The notes below the pieces were generated by a model. That model saw only the letters and a program-made list of their open reading frames with translations. It had not been told where the DNA came from and did not search any database. Made by a program: the position numbers and the translations under genes. From positions 9,264,973 to 9,328,972 of the forward strand of contig OZ037770.1 in the NCBI GenBank assembly GCA_964035545.1: 64,000 nt of DNA. The letters are read 5' to 3'. This DNA comes from Bugula neritina (taxonomy: Eukaryota; Bryozoa; Gymnolaemata; Cheilostomatida; Bugulidae). Below are positions 61,201 through 64,000 of the stretch, piece by piece. Numbering within the stretch: the first letter of the stretch is position 1; each line of letters starts with the position of its first letter.

Positions 61201-63587
61201 AGTTATTTTTGGCTTGCACATCTTATAATGAGGTATGTATGGCTGTTCCGACTTCCTTCTGATTTCCCTTCTATCACCTGCATGAGGTGTCAAAGGTGTC
61301 ATGGCGATGCTGTCATCTGTACAGTTGCAAACACCTGTTTTTGTTGTCAATGAATCTTCCCTAGAGCCAGAAGAAATTTGAGAGCTCCCTGTTTCTACTT
61401 GTTCCTTGGACTCAGAAACGTCATGCAAATCACCTGCTGTGATAGGACTGTGTAGACCAGAATCGCCAGTAGATACTTTCTACAAAAGATAAAAGAATTA
61501 TTACCACCCCTCTACATGAATCTGGCTTCAACATTGGTATTGAAAAACTGCATTTTTTTGCAAATTTTCAAATTTAATTATGGCGTTCCTAAACATGAAT
61601 CTGGCTTTAACTTTGGTGCTCAAACAGCATTTGAACGTTGGTATTGAAAAACTGCATTATTTAAATTGCAAATATGCAGTTAAACTTAATGATGGCTCTA
61701 TTATTACTTTCTTTCAAGTGATCATGCGAGTTTCTTAGTTTGCAAACTTACATTCCTACCTCTTCATGAAAAGAAGAGCTTGAAATATCAAGAGACCAAC
61801 AGGTGTGACTGAAAGCAGGTGAGGAGTGAAATCTTCGACGACTCCTTCGCCGAGAGCGTAGATGCTGTCTTCCACTCCTCTCATGCCAAGAACAAGTGTC
61901 CCAGGGTCTAGAGTGATCATCGTTAAACACACTGCAAAACAACATCAGGAAAATTATATGCCAGAAGATTTTAAAAATTAGCATCTGGCACCATTTGAGT
62001 TCAACAGCGAAGAAATTCTATTAGCATAGTTTTCAAGTTTTTTAATAAATTCAGTTTTGGGTTGAAAATCTATCGAAAACATGACTTCTTGAGCTACATT
62101 TCTAATCTAGAACACAGGCTTTTCTCAATTTTTTCATCACTGCACCTACCTCAACGGTACTCAGCAGTGTGGCTCTTAGGCAATATCAGACCAACCCAGA
62201 AACAAATGCTAAATAGTTAGTTTATTACATATTCCACAACAGACAGACAAAATAACCCTCCGGTATGCTGGCATTCCCTAATCTACTACAGCTTAATAGC
62301 TAAGGTGGCAAATAATTTTTCCACCAAATAATATTCTTAATGTTATAATATTTAACTCAAATAATGTAACATGATAAAAATATGCTTATTTAAATTAGCT
62401 TATCAAGACATGGGTGACCTAATTGAGCCATTATCTCTATAATAAGACAAAACTATCATATCCATTTGAAAACAGACCTGTAGATTACAGTCAATGTGCA
62501 GTTACTCTAAACTATAGCATGAGATAAACAAAGTCAGGTCCTTTAAATAAGTTTCTTTTTGAAAATTATGTTAATATTTAACAAATTAACAAAGCCAAAG
62601 TCAAATTTTTTAAACTTTCACAAATAAAACTTATTCAATGATGCAAATTTATTTTGATAATATTCAGCAAATTATACACAAAGAACCATTATGCATGTAA
62701 TAATTGAGTTAGTGTATACTAATTGACATAAGTAGTATGCACAAAGCATATTGAATAAACCAATATTATAATATTCAAAGGTGCCTCAACTTTATAATTC
62801 TATTTTCTCACCAGCATGTGAATACTCTGCAGTTGGAATCATTGAACTCTATCTTACAAGTACACAGAGCACAATACATACAAGTACAGACCACATGCAA
62901 ATATGCAATAGTATCTGTAGTTTGCAAATAAAACATAAAATTCCACAGTGAATTTGACATTGACTGAGAGAAACTTCGAATATACTAAAAATATCAACGC
63001 TTACTATATATATTTTTGTTTTTTTTGGTAATTCTCAGGTTTTGTCTAAATGTAAAACAGGCATAATTCTTTTCTTACTGAGAGTATGGCATTTTGACAG
63101 TACCAGAAAGTGAATTAGACTCATTTGCTTCTTTAATAACAGTCTATTTGCACACCAAAATGAGAGAAATAAATAAGAAATAATGCGGTTTCAAGACATT
63201 TAAAGTCACAAGTAATTGTTGTCAATAAATTAGGTTACTAGAAAACAGAACTTACCTACTCTTCTATTTCAAATTTTCAATTTTTGCCTTATCAAAATGT
63301 CAAGCTGTAATTTTTAACTACCGAGTACACTAATATAGACTGCACATGAGTTAGCATAGCAAACCAAATACATTTCAAATAGAGTTGAACGATTCACCTG
63401 TCAGACTGGATAGGGGAGGCTAAGAAGCGAAGAGAGTTTGTCGGGGAGAGAGATTCACTATTACTAGAGAAGCTAGTTGAGAGGTAGTGTAACACAACCA
63501 GCTTAGTGTCGTGGTAAAGGGCATGCTTTACCGCATGACTGCTACTAGTTAGAGATGGTGACTCCAGACAGTACTTGAAATTCCTGT
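39968..63587 (-). CDS. BCL2L13-like: very large Bcl-2 family protein, BCL2L13 (Bcl-rambo)-like; 5' end outside window
   Basis: Exons in transcript order: 63587-63398, 61931-61760, 61479-61188, 60077-60000, 58607-58536, 57856-57714, 57230-57087, 55865-55784, 55000-54745, 54214-54150, 50640-49747, 49394-49302, 48617-48565, 47660-47462, 46305-46143, 45476-44112, 42364-41818, 40243-39968. All 17 junctions agree in phase; about 1,693 codons are open up to the stop at 39968-39970. The Bcl-2-like core is in the exons at 57856-57714 and 57230-57087. A BH1-like EVGWPQ, a helix containing KLGSAMVGHIMN and a BH2-like FLVANGGWGTV can be seen. A long Ser/Thr/Pro-rich region, coding minisatellites and a C-terminal tail anchor follow. 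This architecture (Bcl-2 fold, long linker, tail anchor) is that of BCL2L13, an outer mitochondrial membrane protein. The known vertebrate protein is several times shorter. The three most 5' exons lack recognisable domains and could belong to an alternative transcript or neighbouring gene, though phases fit. Confidence 0.75.
40264..40467 (-). mobile_element. SINE with target duplication, 20 bp from a splice acceptor
   Basis: Same family as 205-409. Flanking duplication GAGCAAAAGTATCA (40250-40263) and GAGCAAAGGTATCA (40468-40481). It lies in the last intron of the Bcl-2 family gene just upstream of the last exon's acceptor. Confidence 0.85.
41870..42275 (-). repeat. 27-bp coding minisatellite (SSNVTPADA)n
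   Basis: About 14-15 units in exon 42364-41818, each coding a 9-residue repeat close to SSNVTPADA. The units contain an N-x-T sequence, although the protein is expected to face the cytosol. Central units are nearly identical, outer ones diverged. Confidence 0.92.
43319..43649 (+). mobile_element. hAT-type MITE with 8-bp target duplication
   Basis: The ends are CAGGGGTGTCC and ...AACAGCCCTG, flanked by perfect 8-bp duplications GCTTAGAC (43311-43318, 43650-43657). No ORF for a transposase. It lies in an intron of the Bcl-2 family gene; relatives are at 7346 and 29671. Confidence 0.92.
44430..44690 (-). repeat. 21-bp coding minisatellite (TTPPVPP)n
   Basis: About 12 units in exon 45476-44112, giving a proline-rich heptapeptide tract. 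The reverse strand is G-rich (ggtagtagggggcacaggagg) and open in other frames by chance. Confidence 0.95.
45130..45236 (-). repeat. 18-bp coding repeat (VEQVDV)n
   Basis: A short run of VEQVxVVEQV units in exon 45476-44112: four to five 18-bp copies. Confidence 0.8.
46351..46722. mobile_element. long foldback element (about 170-bp arms)
   Basis: The left arm begins tcattttactgaatttagta; the right arm ends with its inverse (tactaaattagataaaatga). The middle carries a complementary pair of gene-size arms (cttatttctccatgttttcc / ggaaaattaagca-like). It lies in an intron of the Bcl-2 family gene. Boundaries are good to about 10 bp. Confidence 0.75.
47211..47461. repeat. degenerate ~24-bp minisatellite carrying copies of a splice donor
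   Basis: About 11 imperfect units of ctttagcacatacctgaatg-type sequence directly beside exon 47660-47462. On the gene strand each unit resembles CAG/GTATGTGCTAAA, the real donor at 47461/47462. At least one neighbour (47437) is an equally good donor. Confidence 0.75.
49213..49273 (+). repeat. tRNA-like fragment with strong B box
   Basis: Contains CTGGGGTTCGAACCCCAG, a perfect T-arm-like hairpin with a B box, preceded by an A-box-like TGGTGTAGTGACTAG. No complete cloverleaf or acceptor stem was found, so it is probably a SINE head or tRNA pseudogene in an intron. Confidence 0.45.
49302..49394 (-). CDS. BCL2L13-like: exon with a candidate LC3-interacting motif
   Basis: Encodes EVTSPLLTPNRLSEYHKE and then TRHSADDWAVVYG. 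DDWAVV has the W-x-x-V core with preceding acids expected of an LC3-interacting region. The adjoining exon has a second candidate, DDESFFSL. Motif matches only. Confidence 0.5.
50641..54149. other. large intron of the Bcl-2 family gene
   Basis: 3.5 kb of AT-rich sequence. The only recognisable element is the SINE relative at 52163-52372. Confidence 0.6.
52163..52372 (+). mobile_element. SINE relative with a different tRNA-like head
   Basis: The head has ggttcgaatccc (B box). The body matches the other SINEs (aaaggccagtggtgatgcta ... ctcacagggatggtgattat). It differs from the 54414 copy in the tRNA-derived part, so it is probably a subfamily. Confidence 0.7.
54414..54632 (+). mobile_element. 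tRNA-derived SINE, full length
   Basis: Starts gggagcagccgtggtctagg, with clear A- and B-box-like segments, and ends ataaacttgtgtgag + tttt. It lies in the intron between exons 55000-54745 and 54214-54150. Confidence 0.85.
57087..57856 (-). CDS. BCL2L13-like: exons coding the Bcl-2 homology region (BH1/BH2-like)
   Basis: Two exons (57856-57714 and 57230-57087) joined in phase 0. The first encodes GRQYDRKINEAMQEAM...RLVDRVAQDLAPEVGWPQ; the second runs ISLYMKLGSAMVGHIMN... to ...RAAGFLVANGGW, followed in the next exon by GTV. 'GW' before an amphipathic helix matches BH1, and GGWGTV matches the BH2 of Bcl-rambo. A BH3 is not obvious. Confidence 0.75.
59094..59308. mobile_element. TA-target MITE (pogo/mariner-like ends)
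   Basis: The left end CAGTGCTCCTTCTGTATCTC and the inverted right end GAGATATGGAGGGAGCACTG are flanked by TA. Interior about 170 bp, noncoding. Its right end is the first unit of the adjoining minisatellite. Confidence 0.7.
59275..59863. repeat. 31-bp minisatellite derived from a MITE end, 19 copies
   Basis: The unit is tagcttagtgagatatggag + ggagcactgta. Nineteen copies differ by a few substitutions. Each unit contains the whole terminal repeat of the MITE at 59094. It lies in an intron of the Bcl-2 family gene. Confidence 0.92.
59876..59999. repeat. short degenerate repeats resembling the adjoining splice donor
   Basis: Several copies of attacctgaga/attacctagc-like sequence. A 15-bp stretch tacctgagagggtac occurs both at the true donor of exon 60077-60000 and about 32 bp away. 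Confidence 0.5.
60150..60303 (+). mobile_element. 5'-truncated SINE
   Basis: Begins near the B-box region (gggttatgggttcaatctcc) and carries the normal body and tail (ctcacagggaatgtgactat, then aacttgcgtgagtttt). Confidence 0.75.
60959..60995 (-). CDS. candidate alternative first exon of the Bcl-2 family gene
   Basis: A 37-nt open segment (NYYYMENLTPPS) with a consensus donor gtaagt. It ends in phase 1, the phase required by the exon at 58607-58536. It cannot follow the exon at 61479-61188, because that frame meets a stop, so it may be the start (ATG at 60981-60983) of a shorter transcript. Tentative. Confidence 0.35.
61932..63397. other. intron near the 5' part of the Bcl-2 family gene
   Basis: About 1.5 kb of AT-rich sequence between exons 63587-63398 and 61931-61760. 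Nothing else recognised. Confidence 0.5.
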
Positions 63588-64000
63588 CTGCAACAAAAAC
63601 ACACACAAATAAAACTTATCAAGTCAAAAGCTAATGGGAACAAAACAAGCTTACAGAATTGTGTTTGTATGTAGCTTTAAACTGTAATATATATTAAGGA
63701 CCTGCCAAGACTGGCATAAAATACGTTTTTAAAGAATTGCTGACAAACTTCATTTATGCAGTATTAAAATATTCACACACATTTTAACAATTATCAGCTG
63801 AATGCTGAAGCGATGCATGTTCAAATTTATGCTCATGCTGATGGGGTTTCTGTTCGCCTCTGCAGTCATGGTATTATGAACCTAATAGTCAGTGTTCACT
63901 GAGTTGGCTTGAAAATTCAAACTTCAAATAATTTTAATACAATTTTAATATAATACAAAAAAGTTCCAATAGTTGTTTTATAGCTCACGTGTGAAGACTG
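63588..64000. other. upstream intron, continues beyond the window
   Basis: AT-rich sequence 5' of the first exon seen. That exon needs one base from an earlier exon (phase 1), so the gene extends to the right of the window. Confidence 0.5.

Overview
The window is animal (invertebrate) nuclear DNA. It is AT-rich, with GT-AG introns, tRNA-derived SINEs, hAT and TA-target MITEs, and micro- and minisatellites. It carries a Bcl-2 family gene and an ankyrin-kinase gene. A lophotrochozoan-type marine invertebrate would fit, but the species cannot be fixed from the sequence. There is no sign of bacterial operons or CRISPR. Gene models were assembled by hand from splice sites and reading phase. Every junction listed keeps the frame.

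Layout. (1) 1-5132 and 8189-20273, minus strand: two tandem head-to-tail paralogs of an unrecognised secreted protein. Copy B (20273 to 8189) is complete, with 11 exons and 413 codons before the stop. Copy A (from 5132) runs off the left edge after eight exons. Exons 3-5 are almost identical between copies while the other exons are strongly diverged. Exon 9 of copy B sits between two minisatellites whose units carry copies of that exon's own splice sites. A MITE inserted exactly at the exon 2 donor of copy A. (2) 20859-28301, plus strand: an intact, GC-rich Ty3/Gypsy LTR retrotransposon. Its LTRs look identical, with a 4-bp target duplication. Gag-pol is joined by a convincing -1 frameshift signal, and an extra third ORF encodes a zinc-finger/coiled-coil protein in the env position. 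(3) 28302-31188: intergenic, with a hairpin and a hAT MITE. (4) 31189-36798, plus strand: a complete 8-exon gene for a 506-residue protein with N-terminal ankyrin repeats and a C-terminal protein kinase domain whose catalytic loop is altered. (5) 36799-39967: convergent intergenic space with a MITE. (6) 39968 to beyond 63587, minus strand: a very large gene (18 coding exons, about 1,690 codons seen) with BH1/BH2-like segments, a long repeat-rich disordered region and a C-terminal tail anchor. It is read as a BCL2L13 (Bcl-rambo)-like protein. Its introns hold SINEs, a hAT MITE, a long foldback, and two minisatellites seeded by a splice donor or a transposon end.

The most unusual theme is the recurrent link between splice sites and repeats: minisatellites grown from acceptor and donor sites (copy B exon 9, the large gene at 47462, weakly at 60000), and a transposon end that now serves as a 5' splice site (4507). 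The second is the retrotransposon, with its frameshift cassette and transcription-factor-like third ORF.
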